Assembly (NCBI RefSeq): GCF_900102265.1
Contig: NZ_FNBH01000002.1
Location: 744,001-808,000 of the forward strand
DNA from: Epilithonimonas hungarica
Lineage (GTDB): Bacteria > Bacteroidota > Bacteroidia > Flavobacteriales > Weeksellaceae
Direction: 5' to 3'
Length of the DNA stretch: 64,000 bases
The stretch's first letter is position 1. Every line of letters begins with the position of its first letter. The notes below the pieces were generated by a model. It worked only from the letters and a program-made list of their open reading frames with translations. It made no database searches and was not told where the DNA came from. The translations under genes were made by a program, and so were the position numbers. Shown piece after piece: positions 15,634 to 24,867 of this stretch.

Positions 15634-17991
15634 TTATTTGTTAAAGTCTATATCATCCGAGGAATTAATAGCTTCATTAGAATTGTCTTCTTTTTTCACT
15701 GGTTTGTCCGGAACGATCTGTGTAGGATTCTTGAGCTCTTCAATGGATTGTAATCCCCCGTCGTCTCCGTATCCGTTTCTCAGATTATTAAGGTCTGAGC
15801 AACTTCCCGTCCAGTTAGCTGGTTTAATGAATTTATCGTCTGGAAGAATATTCAAAGCTTTGTCAGCAAAAACCTTTTTCATGTAAATTGCCCAGATCGG
15901 CAATCCCATTTTAGCTCCTTGACCTTCCCCTGTACTCCAGAAGTGAGTTGCCCTGTCTTCCCAGCCAACCCAAACATCAGTCGCTAGTTTTGGAACAATT
16001 CCTACAAACCAACCATCTGAGTTTTTCTGAGTTGTCCCGGTTTTACCTGCGATTTCTACACTTGCAGGAATCCCTCTACGTCTCAATTCTCCAGACGCTG
16101 TACCGAATTCTGTTACACCTTTCATCAAATCAAGCATTGTGTAAGCGTACATCTCATTCATAACTTCTTTTACGACAGGCTTCACTTCTTTGATCACTCG
16201 TCCGTTGGCATCCTCTATTCTCCAGATCATTTCCGGTTTTGTATAGTTTCCGAAATTAGCAAAAGTACTGAATGCCCCTAACATTTCATAAATTGTAATA
16301 TCAGAAGTACCCAAAGCCATGGGCAAATGTTTATCGATAGGATTTGTTACTCCCAGATCCCTTGCTAATTGGATTACATTTTCCGTTCCTGCCATTTCAG
16401 CTAATCGGATTGCAACTGGATTTTGTGATTTTGCCAAAGCATCTTTGAGTGTCAACATTCCCCCACTACCCTTTACATGCCAATTTCCTTTGGAATAAGA
16501 AGCATTGGACACTGTGGAACAAGGTGTCATCCCAAGATGCATAATGGCCGTTGCATATACAAATGGTTTGAAAGTTGAACCCACCTGTCTCTTACCTTGC
16601 TTTACGTGATCATATTGGAAATGCTGCCAATTGATACCTCCGACCCAGGCTTTGATATCTCCTGTTGCCGGCTCCATAGACATCAGACCAGCTTGCGCGA
16701 TCTGTTTATGATAACGGATAGAATCCCAAGGAGACATCTCAACTTCCTCTTCTCCCTGCCAAGTGAACCTGGTCATTCTAACAGGCTCATGAAACTCCAT
16801 CATAATAGAATCCTCCGGCATTCCTTCAGCTTTCAGCTGCTTGTAACGACCTGTTCTCTTAACTGCAGACATCATCAGATCATTGATTTGAGTTTTGGAA
16901 AGATTGTAATAAGGACGATTCGGATTACGTCTCATCTCACCATCAAAGTTTCTCTGAAGATCGGTCAAATGCTCTTTGATAGCTTCCTCCGCATATCTCT
17001 GCATTCTGGAATCCAAAGTCACATAGATCTTGAGACCATTTTTATAAAGATTGAGCTCCTTACCTGTCTCTTTTTCATATGAGTCCAGATATTGCTGAAT
17101 TTCTTTTCTCAGATAGAATTTGTAATAAGATGAAAAACCTTCTTCTACAGTTTTGATTTCGTGGAAATCCACAACAATTGGTGTTGCTTTCGCTTTTTCA
17201 TAGGTAGCATTATCAATGTAGCCAGTTTCCAACATCTGTTTCAGAACCACATCTCTTCTATCCTTTGCTCTTTCTGGATTTCTATAAGGGTTGTTTCTTC
17301 TAGGTGCCTCCAGCATCGCAACAAAAGTCGCCGCTTCCGGCAAGGTCAATTGATTTGTAGATTTGTTAAAGTAAACCCTGGAAGCCATTTCAATCCCTTT
17401 TGCATTGAAAAGGAAATCCATTTTGTTGAAGTATAAAGCAACAATTTCTTCTTTAGTATAACGTTTTTCAAGACTTACCGCAACGCACCATTCCTTCAGT
17501 TTTTGGAAAGCTCTTTCTATTTTATTTTGAGAGGCGTTTCCTGTAAATAAAAGTTTGGCCAACTGTTGTGTAATGGTAGATCCTCCTCCTCTTTCCCCAC
17601 CATATCTGATAGCTCTAAGAATAGATTTTAGATCGATACCAGAATGCTCCTTGAAACGCTCATCTTCCTTTGCCTGAAGTGCGTAAACCAAATATGGTGG
17701 AAGTTGTTTGTAAGTAACTGGTTTTGTCTTTTCTTTTTCAAATTTTCCTAACAGGACATTGTCTGAAGAATAGATCTCCGACGCAACATAGATATCGGGA
17801 TTTTCCAATTCTTTCACATCCGGCATATCTCCGACAAACCCCTGAGAAACAGCAAAAAACAAGGCAGAGATCCCTAATACGACAGCAAAGAATCCAATCC
17901 ACACAATTTTGATCCATTTTTTGATACCGGATTTAGATTTTTTCTTGTCTGGTAGAGGAAAGGTTTTATGTTCAGTTTTCTTATTTTCCAT
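15634..17991 (-). CDS. Class A penicillin-binding protein (PBP1A-like)
   Basis: A 785-aa bifunctional peptidoglycan synthase: cytoplasmic Lys-rich N-terminus, one transmembrane helix (~28-48), GT51 glycosyltransferase domain with KEDERFKEHSGID (catalytic Glu) and GGSTITQQLAKLLF, then a transpeptidase domain with STFKPF (SxxK nucleophile), SQNP (SxN) and KTGTTQ (KTG). It polymerises and cross-links glycan strands at the inner membrane. The C-terminal ~40 residues are an acidic tail. The gene lies 7 nt downstream of gldH in the order ricT-gldH-pbp, an arrangement I know from other Flavobacteriia. The length is normal for the family. Confidence 0.94.
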   Translation of the reverse strand: MENKKTEHKTFPLPDKKKSKSGIKKWIKIVWIGFFAVVLGISALFFAVSQGFVGDMPDVKELENPDIYVASEIYSSDNVLLGKFEKEKTKPVTYKQLPPYLVYALQAKEDERFKEHSGIDLKSILRAIRYGGERGGGSTITQQLAKLLFTGNASQNKIERAFQKLKEWCVAVSLEKRYTKEEIVALYFNKMDFLFNAKGIEMASRVYFNKSTNQLTLPEAATFVAMLEAPRRNNPYRNPERAKDRRDVVLKQMLETGYIDNATYEKAKATPIVVDFHEIKTVEEGFSSYYKFYLRKEIQQYLDSYEKETGKELNLYKNGLKIYVTLDSRMQRYAEEAIKEHLTDLQRNFDGEMRRNPNRPYYNLSKTQINDLMMSAVKRTGRYKQLKAEGMPEDSIMMEFHEPVRMTRFTWQGEEEVEMSPWDSIRYHKQIAQAGLMSMEPATGDIKAWVGGINWQHFQYDHVKQGKRQVGSTFKPFVYATAIMHLGMTPCSTVSNASYSKGNWHVKGSGGMLTLKDALAKSQNPVAIRLAEMAGTENVIQLARDLGVTNPIDKHLPMALGTSDITIYEMLGAFSTFANFGNYTKPEMIWRIEDANGRVIKEVKPVVKEVMNEMYAYTMLDLMKGVTEFGTASGELRRRGIPASVEIAGKTGTTQKNSDGWFVGIVPKLATDVWVGWEDRATHFWSTGEGQGAKMGLPIWAIYMKKVFADKALNILPDDKFIKPANWTGSCSDLNNLRNGYGDDGGLQSIEELKNPTQIVPDKPVKKEDNSNEAINSSDDIDFNK

Positions 17992-17998
17992 TAATAAA

Positions 17999-18469
17999 TC
18001 AAGGCTTTGAGTTTTGAATTTTAATTCCTATATCTTCGATTCCCGGCAATACATTTCGTCTCATTGCCTGAACAACTTTTACAGAATAATTACCGTTTTG
18101 CGGAAACTTATAATTGAGTTTATACTGAAATAGATTCTCTTTGGTATCACCAAATCCTGTTCCGATCCATTCTCCGTTAGGTTTGGCCAAAACATAGTTG
18201 AGTGTATCTGTGGAAATAATTTTTTTACCCTCCTCTATCTTGGCTATCAAACGCAAATTGCTGTAAGGGTAATCATTATTATTCCTGATAACAAATACCA
18301 GATTTTTAGGACCTTGGGAGTCCTTTATATCAAAATCAAGGCTTTTACTGTCATTTTTTTTCCAGCTATTGCCAACATCTTTTACCACGACCTTTTCATT
18401 GTCATTTTGACACGAACTTAGAGAGAAAAACAATATAAAAACAACTATTATTCTAAGCATTACCTTCAT
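17999..18469 (-). CDS. gldH: Gliding motility lipoprotein GldH
   Basis: A 156-aa lipoprotein; lipobox FSLSSC with acylated Cys at ~20. The body is a beta-rich domain with GPKNLVFVIRNNNDYPYSNL and the GEWIGTGFGD and AMRRNVLPGIEDIGI motifs that mark GldH. GldH is needed for gliding in Flavobacterium johnsoniae and is present in many non-gliding relatives. The start codon overlaps the 3' end of the RicT-like gene by 17 nt, and PBP1A follows 7 nt later, so the three are one transcription unit. Confidence 0.88.
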   Translation of the reverse strand: MKVMLRIIVVFILFFSLSSCQNDNEKVVVKDVGNSWKKNDSKSLDFDIKDSQGPKNLVFVIRNNNDYPYSNLRLIAKIEEGKKIISTDTLNYVLAKPNGEWIGTGFGDTKENLFQYKLNYKFPQNGNYSVKVVQAMRRNVLPGIEDIGIKIQNSKP

Positions 18470-19913
18470 TTTTAGGCGGCATTTTCTTTTTCGGTTTTTT
18501 GAACGGTTTTTTAGGCGTTTTATTTTCCTGCGATTGATTCTCCGTCGTCTGAATGTTTGGAGCTACCGTCTTATTTTCTACTGGTTTTTGTCCGCTCGGA
18601 CGATTTCTGTTATGATTTTGCCTTGGCGTTTTATTTTCTTGCGGTTGATTATCCTTCGACTGAGCATTTGGAGCTGTTGATCTATTTTCTAATGGCTTTT
18701 GCTCATTAGAACGGTTTTTGTTATCTGCCTGTCGTAGATTTTTATTATCCTGTGATCTCGCTGGTCTATTGTCAGACTGTTTTGGATTTCTGTCTCTATT
18801 ATTTGAGCCGTTTCTTGATTTTTTAAATTTCTTCTCAAAACGATCTACGCTATTTTCCTGTATCAGGTCAGAAGTCACCAAAGGATTATCAACAACTTTC
18901 AGATCCTCCAAAGCAGGTGCTTTTTCGCCATTTTTATTCATCGTGATCAGCTTTTTGACTTCGAAAATATCCAAGTCATACCAAGCCATAGAATTCTCTA
19001 CATAAGCAAACCACATTTTCTTTTTGAAGACATCGATCTTTATACAAAAAGCTCTTCCTTTCTCGGTATTAAGAACTGTACTGGATGATGGAAAATCTCT
19101 TAGTACGTCCAGATAGCTATCCAATTCGTAATTCAGGCAACATTTCAGTTTACCACATTGTCCAGCCAGTTTTTGGGGATTGATACTTAATTGCTGATAT
19201 CTTGCAGCATTGGTGTTTACAGAACGGAAATCGGTAAGCCAAGAAGAACAGCAAAGTTCTCTTCCACAAGACCCGATACCTCCAACTTTTGCAGATTCCT
19301 GACGGAATCCGATCTGTTTCATATCGATCTTTGTACGGAAATTAGAAGCATATTCCTTTATCAGCTGACGAAAATCTATCCTATTATCAGCTGTATAGTA
19401 AAACGTAACCTTGGAACCGTCTCCTTGGTATTCTACGTCTGTGATCTTCATCTCAAGATTAAGACCGTAAGCTATTTTGCGCGCCTCTATCTTGATCGTG
19501 TTTTCCTTTTTTCTAAGGTCTTGCCAGGTCTCTATATCTTTTTGACTGGCAAGTCTATAGATTTTTAGCGCATGGTCTTCGGGAACATTTTTCTTTTTCA
19601 TCTGGATCTTCACCAGTTCTCCCGAAAGACTCACTACTCCTATATCGTGACCCGGACTAGATTCTACAGCAATGATGCTACCAATATGCAGGGGCAGGTT
19701 GTTGACGTTCTTATAATATAATTTACGGTCGTTTTTAAAACGAACTTCCACATATTCAGAGCTTTTAGATCTTGATGGATCAATATCAGAAAGCCAGTCA
19801 AAAACACTTAATTTATAACTATTCCCGCAGGTATCTACACTACTACACCCATTAGCGGTCTTTGTGCCGCAAGAATGGGAAGAATCGCCGGATGTTTTGC
19901 ATCCACAACTCAT
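18453..19913 (-). CDS. ricT: PSP1/RicT-like regulatory complex protein
   Basis: A 486-aa protein. The N-terminus is Cys-rich (CGCKTSG, CGTK, TCGN) and the core (~60-320) is the PSP1 domain of the RicT/YaaT family, with GIGSCGRELCCSSWLTDF and GQCGKLKCCLNYELDSY containing the Cys residues that bind a 4Fe-4S cluster in B. subtilis RicAFT. The last ~130 residues are basic, Asn/Gln/Pro-rich and built from two imperfect repeats ending QENKTPRQ and QENKTPKK, ending in a Lys-rich tail; this suggests RNA binding. In Bacillus the complex affects RNA processing with RNase Y. A -7 element at 19938-19945 precedes it. Confidence 0.85.
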   Translation of the reverse strand: MSCGCKTSGDSSHSCGTKTANGCSSVDTCGNSYKLSVFDWLSDIDPSRSKSSEYVEVRFKNDRKLYYKNVNNLPLHIGSIIAVESSPGHDIGVVSLSGELVKIQMKKKNVPEDHALKIYRLASQKDIETWQDLRKKENTIKIEARKIAYGLNLEMKITDVEYQGDGSKVTFYYTADNRIDFRQLIKEYASNFRTKIDMKQIGFRQESAKVGGIGSCGRELCCSSWLTDFRSVNTNAARYQQLSINPQKLAGQCGKLKCCLNYELDSYLDVLRDFPSSSTVLNTEKGRAFCIKIDVFKKKMWFAYVENSMAWYDLDIFEVKKLITMNKNGEKAPALEDLKVVDNPLVTSDLIQENSVDRFEKKFKKSRNGSNNRDRNPKQSDNRPARSQDNKNLRQADNKNRSNEQKPLENRSTAPNAQSKDNQPQENKTPRQNHNRNRPSGQKPVENKTVAPNIQTTENQSQENKTPKKPFKKPKKKMPPKNEGNA

Positions 19914-19937
19914 ATTTTATTTTTTTATGTCTGATCG

Positions 19938-19945
19938 CAAAGTTA
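19938..19945 (-). promoter_or_regulatory. -7 element for the ricT-gldH-pbp operon
   Basis: Reads TAACTTTG on the minus strand, 25 nt upstream of the ricT-like start codon. Confidence 0.6.
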
Positions 19946-20264
19946 ATATAATTTTTATTTAAGCTTACCGAATATCTTTTTTAAAAATATTTTTTTATTA
20001 ATTTTAAGTTAATACATGATTAACATTGATAATATGCTAAATAAAACAACAAAAAGCCAATATATACTCAAATTAAAAAATTACATTTTATTATGGTTTA
20101 CATTACATTGTTTAAAATTAAACTAAACAAAAAAATATTAAAATAATCGCTTTAAAACACTTATTATCAATAATATAAAACACAATAAACACTAAACAAC
20201 TATTCTTAGAATAGCAATGTTTAACTTTTTTTATGTTTTTTTATAATTGTTATTAAAATAATTA

Positions 20265-20272
20265 TAAATTTG
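20265..20272 (+). promoter_or_regulatory. -7 element for the OmpP1/FadL gene
   Basis: TAAATTTG 20 nt before the ATG; a TTG lies 15 nt upstream, somewhat closer than usual. Confidence 0.6.
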
Positions 20273-20291
20273 GAACATTAATAATAATTAT

Positions 20292-21518
20292 ATGAGACGA
20301 ATTTTAATGACCACGGCATTAGCTGCCGGTGTAATGGCATACGCAGGAGGATTCCGAGTATCTCTTCAGGGTGTTAAGCAGCTAGCAATGGCTCATACCA
20401 GTGCTCACGCTGAGGATGCAAGTGTTGCATTCTTCAACCCTGCCGGTATTTCCTTTATCCCTTCCAAATTGAGCGTAGCTGCAGGTGGATTCGGTGTATC
20501 AAATAAGATAACATTCCAAAACACAAGTACTTTGCAGCAGACCGAGACAGATAATCCATTAGGAACGCCTATTTATGCAGCTGTAGCTTACAAGGTTTTA
20601 GATAACCTTTCCGTAGGTTTCAGTTTCTCAACTCCTTTTGGAAGTACTATCGAGTGGCCAAGTGATTGGGAAGGCAAAGAAATGGTACAGAAATTAGAAT
20701 TGAAAAGTTACTTTTTCCAACCAATGGTTTCTGTAAAATTGGCATCTTGGGCATCCTTCGGAGCCAGCTACATTTACGCAAAAGGAAAGGTTGACTGGAC
20801 GAAAGCTTTAACTCAATATAATGGGCAGCTTAATTTGCTAGATGACCAAGCAACAGGACATGGTTTCGGATTTGGATTCTATTTCCAGCCAGACAGCCAA
20901 TGGGATGTGAGCGTTGCCTATCGTTCGCCGGTTGACATGAAGGCCAAGGAAGGTAAAGCAACATTTATGGTTCCTTCCGCATTGGCACCAAACTTTAATG
21001 GCGGCTCGGACAATTTCAAAGCCACACTTCCTTTGGTAGATGAAATTACTTTGGGGGCAACTTATAAAATAACTCCAAAATGGTTGATCTCCGCAGATTA
21101 CAACTATCATGGCTGGGAAAGATATAATAAACTGACGCTTGATTTTGAAAACGTAGCAGCAGGTAATCAGCCAAACGACCCTACAGTTTTGGTAACACCT
21201 AAGAATTTTAAAAATACTTCAAGTGTGCGTGTCGGAACCCAGTACATCTTCAATGATATGATTGCTGGTAGATTAGGCTGGTATTATGACCAATCCCCTT
21301 ATGCTGATAAAGACTTCATCCCAGAAACGCCTTCTTTTGACAATTATGTGATAACAGGAGGTGTTGGACTTAAGTTCAACAAATTGGGTGTAGATATTTC
21401 CGGAGCTTATGCAATGCCGAAAAGCAGGACTTTCAACAATGCATATTACAACTTCGCCGGGCAGGCAAAAGCCGATGTATTCTACTTTGGTTTAGGATTA
21501 TCTTACAACGCATTTTAA
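20292..21518 (+). CDS. OmpP1/FadL-family outer-membrane transporter
   Basis: A 408-aa outer-membrane beta-barrel with a cleavable signal peptide (TTALAAGVMAYAGG). The mature N-terminus GGFRVSLQGVKQLAMAHTSAHAEDASVAFFNPAG is the plug region typical of FadL/TodX proteins, containing the conserved NPA. The C-terminus ends in a barrel strand, FYFGLGLSYNAF, with a terminal Phe. Family members let hydrophobic compounds such as long-chain fatty acids cross the outer membrane. It is followed 14 nt later by the SGNH lipoprotein gene, so the pair may handle lipids together: release by the hydrolase, uptake by the porin. Confidence 0.88.
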   Translation: MRRILMTTALAAGVMAYAGGFRVSLQGVKQLAMAHTSAHAEDASVAFFNPAGISFIPSKLSVAAGGFGVSNKITFQNTSTLQQTETDNPLGTPIYAAVAYKVLDNLSVGFSFSTPFGSTIEWPSDWEGKEMVQKLELKSYFFQPMVSVKLASWASFGASYIYAKGKVDWTKALTQYNGQLNLLDDQATGHGFGFGFYFQPDSQWDVSVAYRSPVDMKAKEGKATFMVPSALAPNFNGGSDNFKATLPLVDEITLGATYKITPKWLISADYNYHGWERYNKLTLDFENVAAGNQPNDPTVLVTPKNFKNTSSVRVGTQYIFNDMIAGRLGWYYDQSPYADKDFIPETPSFDNYVITGGVGLKFNKLGVDISGAYAMPKSRTFNNAYYNFAGQAKADVFYFGLGLSYNAF

Positions 21519-21532
21519 AAATTGAATCTATT

Positions 21533-23068
21533 ATGAAAAAATTATATATATCGACATTAGCTGCAACACTTTTATTGACAGCAAGTTGTGAAACAGATTT
21601 TGATAACAGCACAGAAGATGTGGTTGTAACTTCGGGAGAAGCGAACTTTTCAAAATATGTTTCATTAGGAAACTCTTTGACAGCAGGATATAGAGATGGA
21701 GCACTATATTTGGACGGCCAAAAAGAATCTTACCCTGTGATGATTTCTGAGCAAATGAAACGTGCGGGAGGTGGCGAGTTCAAAGTTCCTTTTGTAGATG
21801 ATAATAATGGCGGATTACTATTTGCTGGGAATAAAATCGCAAACACTAAGCTGTATATAAAATCTTTTACAAATGGTTCTCCAGATCTTGACTCTGCAAA
21901 TTCTGGAACTCCAGCTATTGAAGTTACTAAAGTATTAACAGGAGGTTTTAATAATATGGGAGTTCCGGGAGCAAAAGTTGCTCATCTGTTAGCTCCTGGA
22001 TTTGGTAATCCAACAGGAGTTCCTAATAAAACAGCGAACCCATATTTTGTAAGATTCGCATCCAGTCCTACAACATCCGTAATTGCTGACTTTATTAGTC
22101 AAAAGCCGACATTTTTCACTTTATGGATTGGTAACAATGATGCTTTATTATACGCATTAGCTGGAGCTGATGATTCTGTTGAAACATTGACACCTGCAGA
22201 ACAATTTGGAACATACTATAATTTATTGGTTAATCAAATCAAAACTACAGGAGCAAAAGGTGTTATTGCCAACATACCTAGCGTTACCTCAATACCATCG
22301 TTAACGACAATTCCATACAATCCTCTTACGTCTTCTGTACTAGGACAAGGTAACGTTGCTGCAGGGGAAGCAATAATAGATAATTTAAATACAAATCTAT
22401 ACGGTCCGCTTAGTCAAATTTTAACCGCAATAGGCGCAGGTGACAGAATCAAACCACTAAGCAAGACAAGTACCAACCCTCTTTTGATGAAAGATGAAAG
22501 TTTAACCAATCTTGGAACTCAGATAGCTGCTGCTGCTGCTGCTTCTGGAAATCCAACTTTGATGGCATTATCAGGATATCTTGGTGCAACTTATGGTCAA
22601 GCCAGACAAACCAATTCAACAGATTTGATACCGTTAACAACAAGAGGAAAAATTGGCAGTGCACAAACACTTCCTCCTGGCGTACCCGCTAGTCTTGGAG
22701 CAAGAGGCATAGCTTACCCATTTGCCGACAAATATGTACTTACGTCCAAAGAAGCTACAGACATTAATACTGCAATAGCAGCTTACAATGTTATCATTAA
22801 AAAAGCTGCTGATGACAATGGATTTGCTTTTGTAGATGCTAATGCAAAAATGGTAGAGCTAAATTCTGCTTCAGGAATCCAATGGGATGGCGTAAGATAC
22901 AACGCAAAATTTGTTACTGGAGGAGCATTCTCTTTAGATGGTGTTCATTTGACAGGTCGTGGTTATGCCATTATTGCCAATGAATTCTTAAAAGCAATCA
23001 ATACTAAATACAAATCCAATCTTCCAATGATCAGTCCGAATTCTTATTCAGGAGTTAAGTTTCCTTAA
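21533..23068 (+). CDS. SGNH/GDSL-family lipoprotein hydrolase
   Basis: A 511-aa lipoprotein with a lipobox (LLLTASC, Cys ~19). The SGNH blocks are visible: SLGNSLTAGY (block I, Ser nucleophile), GVPGAKV (block II Gly), WIGNNDALLY (block III, Asn), and DGVHLTGRGYAIIANEF (block V, Asp-xx-His). A low-complexity Ala run occurs at ~330. Such enzymes are esterases or lipases acting on lipids or acylated glycans; the substrate here is unknown. It shares a transcript with the upstream FadL-type porin and ends in a terminator at 23092-23126. Confidence 0.85.
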   Translation: MKKLYISTLAATLLLTASCETDFDNSTEDVVVTSGEANFSKYVSLGNSLTAGYRDGALYLDGQKESYPVMISEQMKRAGGGEFKVPFVDDNNGGLLFAGNKIANTKLYIKSFTNGSPDLDSANSGTPAIEVTKVLTGGFNNMGVPGAKVAHLLAPGFGNPTGVPNKTANPYFVRFASSPTTSVIADFISQKPTFFTLWIGNNDALLYALAGADDSVETLTPAEQFGTYYNLLVNQIKTTGAKGVIANIPSVTSIPSLTTIPYNPLTSSVLGQGNVAAGEAIIDNLNTNLYGPLSQILTAIGAGDRIKPLSKTSTNPLLMKDESLTNLGTQIAAAAAASGNPTLMALSGYLGATYGQARQTNSTDLIPLTTRGKIGSAQTLPPGVPASLGARGIAYPFADKYVLTSKEATDINTAIAAYNVIIKKAADDNGFAFVDANAKMVELNSASGIQWDGVRYNAKFVTGGAFSLDGVHLTGRGYAIIANEFLKAINTKYKSNLPMISPNSYSGVKFP

Positions 23069-23091
23069 TAAGAAGGAATCGATTATAATTT

Positions 23092-23126
23092 AAACCGTCT
23101 TGCTATTAAAACAAGGCGGTTTTTTA
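23092..23126 (+). terminator. Rho-independent terminator
   Basis: AACCGTCTTG / CAAGGCGGTT stem (one G-T pair) with a 9-nt loop followed by TTTTTT, closing the FadL-SGNH operon. Confidence 0.85.
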
Positions 23127-23177
23127 TTGATTAAAAATATTATTTTCGAAATATAAAATTTTGATTATTTTTACAAA

Positions 23178-23603
23178 ATGCTTTCAAAAAGAGTCAAATA
23201 CGCGATCAAAACCTTGCTGTTTCTTAACCGCAAAGACAATGCTTCTTTATTTTCTGCGAAAAAAATTTCGGAGAGCGAACGCATTCCTCTAAAGTTCTTG
23301 GAACAAATCCTAAGAGAACTTAAGCAGAACAAAATCCTTAAAAGCGAAAGAGGTGCTGAAGGCGGATATACTTTCATGAAAAATCCTGCCGACATCAAAG
23401 TTTTGGATGTCATCAGAATTGTTGATGGCCCTGTAGCGATGCTACCTTGTGCTTCCCTTAATTTCTATGAAAAATGTGCTGACTGCACAGATGAAGCAAC
23501 TTGCAGTATTAGGAAATTATTGATCAGCGTCCGTGACAATATGCTGCCTCTTTTGGACACTAGTATCGCTGACATGACAAAATCCGAGCAATCGCCAATC
23601 TAA
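23178..23603 (+). CDS. Rrf2-family transcriptional regulator
   Basis: A 141-aa winged-helix regulator. MLSKRVKYAIKTLLFL is the usual Rrf2 N-terminus, followed by an HTH (ISESERIPLKFLEQILRELK) and wing (GAEGGYTF). Cysteines in MLPCASLNFYEKCADC and TCSIR match the three-Cys iron-sulfur cluster region of IscR/NsrR-type members, so it probably senses iron-sulfur status, nitric oxide or redox. The stop overlaps the start of tadA by one base (TAATG). The target operon is not evident from the neighbours. Confidence 0.88.
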   Translation: MLSKRVKYAIKTLLFLNRKDNASLFSAKKISESERIPLKFLEQILRELKQNKILKSERGAEGGYTFMKNPADIKVLDVIRIVDGPVAMLPCASLNFYEKCADCTDEATCSIRKLLISVRDNMLPLLDTSIADMTKSEQSPI

Positions 23604-24034
23604 TGTTCACCGACGAATATTTTATGAAAATGGCTTTGCAAGAAGCAGAAAAAGCGCTTGAAAAAGACGAAGTCCCCATCGGATGCATCATTGTTTCCAA
23701 TGACCGGATCATTGCAAAGTCTCACAATCTTACCGAAACTCTAAATGATGTTACAGCCCATGCAGAAATGCAGGCTATAACTTCGGCTGCTAATTTCCTT
23801 GGTGGGAAATACCTTCAAAATTGCACTTTGTATGTGACATTAGAACCCTGCGTAATGTGTTCCGGAGCTCTTAACTGGTCACAGATCTCGAAAGTCGTGA
23901 TAGGTGCAAGAGATGAGCAGCGAGGTTTCATCAATAAAGGCTTATCGCTTCATCCGAAAACAGAAATTATTTCTGGAATTCTAGAGAATGAATGTTCCTT
24001 GATCATAAAAGAGTTTTTCCGAAATAAAAGATAG
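23603..24034 (+). CDS. tadA: tRNA-specific adenosine deaminase TadA-like
   Basis: A 143-aa cytidine-deaminase-fold enzyme. The zinc site is complete: TAHAEM (His ligand and catalytic Glu) and LEPCVMC (two Cys ligands). Conserved TadA features are DEVPIGCII, GKYLQNCTLYVTLEPC and GALNWSQISKVVIGARD. TadA deaminates A34 to inosine in tRNA-Arg(ACG). The canonical active-site GxAGS after the second motif differs (RGFINKG), so a general nucleoside deaminase such as guanine deaminase is a weaker alternative. It is translationally coupled to the Rrf2 gene. Confidence 0.82.
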   Translation: MFTDEYFMKMALQEAEKALEKDEVPIGCIIVSNDRIIAKSHNLTETLNDVTAHAEMQAITSAANFLGGKYLQNCTLYVTLEPCVMCSGALNWSQISKVVIGARDEQRGFINKGLSLHPKTEIISGILENECSLIIKEFFRNKR

Positions 24035-24035
24035 T

Positions 24036-24794
24036 TTATAAATCTTTCCCCAGAAAATACAAACCTTTCAAAGTATGTAATCTGTCGCCAATATTGATCT
24101 TATCCGTCAAAGGTTTATAAACGTGGCTCACACCACCAGTTGCAATGACGAAGCAATTGTCTTTTACCTCATCATTAATTCTGTCAATAAAACCTTCTAC
24201 CATTCCAAGAAAACCGTAAACCATTCCACTTTGCATACAACTTATCGTATCCAATCCCAGAACAGATTTTGGTTTTACCAATTCGATTTCCGGTAATTGT
24301 GCAGTTCCCTGAATCAAACTATTGAGCGAGGTTACAATTCCCGGAGCGATGATCACACCCAAAGTTTCGCCATTTTCGTCCAGACAACTTGCTGTAAGCG
24401 CTGTTCCGAAATCGAGAATGATTTTCTTCTGACTTGGATAGAGATTATGCGCCGCAACCAAATTCGCATAGATATCGGTTCCCATTTGTTTGGATTTCGG
24501 GATAACGCCAGATGGTGTATTCCTGTCCACTATCACTGGGATCTTGTTATGAATTTTCTTAATTGCGCTTGCAACAACTTTTGTCAATTGGGGAACAACG
24601 GAACCAATAATTACTTTATCGATTTTATCAACCTCGATTTTATAGGTCTGATAAAGCATCAGGATCTGGACAAAAAGCTCATCCGTCGTTTTGTACGGTT
24701 TGGTATTGATTACCCAGGAGATGTCGCAATTGTCATCATCAAACAGCCCGAAACGGATATTGGTGTTGCCTATGTTGATTACGATAGAATTCAT
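24036..24794 (-). CDS. coaX: Type III pantothenate kinase
   Basis: A 252-aa member of the ASKHA superfamily that phosphorylates pantothenate in the first step of coenzyme A synthesis. INIGNTNIRFGLFD is the phosphate-1 loop, LDFGTALTASCLDENGE the phosphate-2 region, and IATGGVSH the adenosine motif. The pantothenate/dimer motif is usually GxDR; here it is GTDIYAN, with Ile in place of Arg, so the substrate contact there differs. It is convergent with tadA, 1 nt away. coaBC, a later step of the same pathway, is elsewhere in the window (39558-40760). Confidence 0.9.
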   Translation of the reverse strand: MNSIVINIGNTNIRFGLFDDDNCDISWVINTKPYKTTDELFVQILMLYQTYKIEVDKIDKVIIGSVVPQLTKVVASAIKKIHNKIPVIVDRNTPSGVIPKSKQMGTDIYANLVAAHNLYPSQKKIILDFGTALTASCLDENGETLGVIIAPGIVTSLNSLIQGTAQLPEIELVKPKSVLGLDTISCMQSGMVYGFLGMVEGFIDRINDEVKDNCFVIATGGVSHVYKPLTDKINIGDRLHTLKGLYFLGKDL

Positions 24795-24807
24795 AAATTT
24801 TGTATTA

Positions 24808-24865
24808 AATAAAAAGTAAAGTGTACAAAGTATAAAAAAGTCTTATACATTTTACTTTTTACAAT
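24808..24865 (-). terminator. Long hairpin between the M1 peptidase gene and coaX
   Basis: An imperfect inverted repeat (AAAAAGTAAA ... TTTACTTTTT with GTATAA/TTATAC near the centre) spans the gap just past the M1 peptidase stop. It is AT-only, so termination efficiency is uncertain. Confidence 0.5.
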
Positions 24866-24867
24866 TT

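Larger units (their letters stand above)
19914..20291. other. AT-rich divergent intergenic region
   Basis: 378 nt between the divergent ricT and FadL-type genes. It holds a -7 element for each direction (minus TAACTTTG at 19938-19945; plus TAAATTTG at 20265-20272) and otherwise only very AT-rich sequence with scattered short A and T tracts. No coding frame or strong hairpin was seen. Confidence 0.6.
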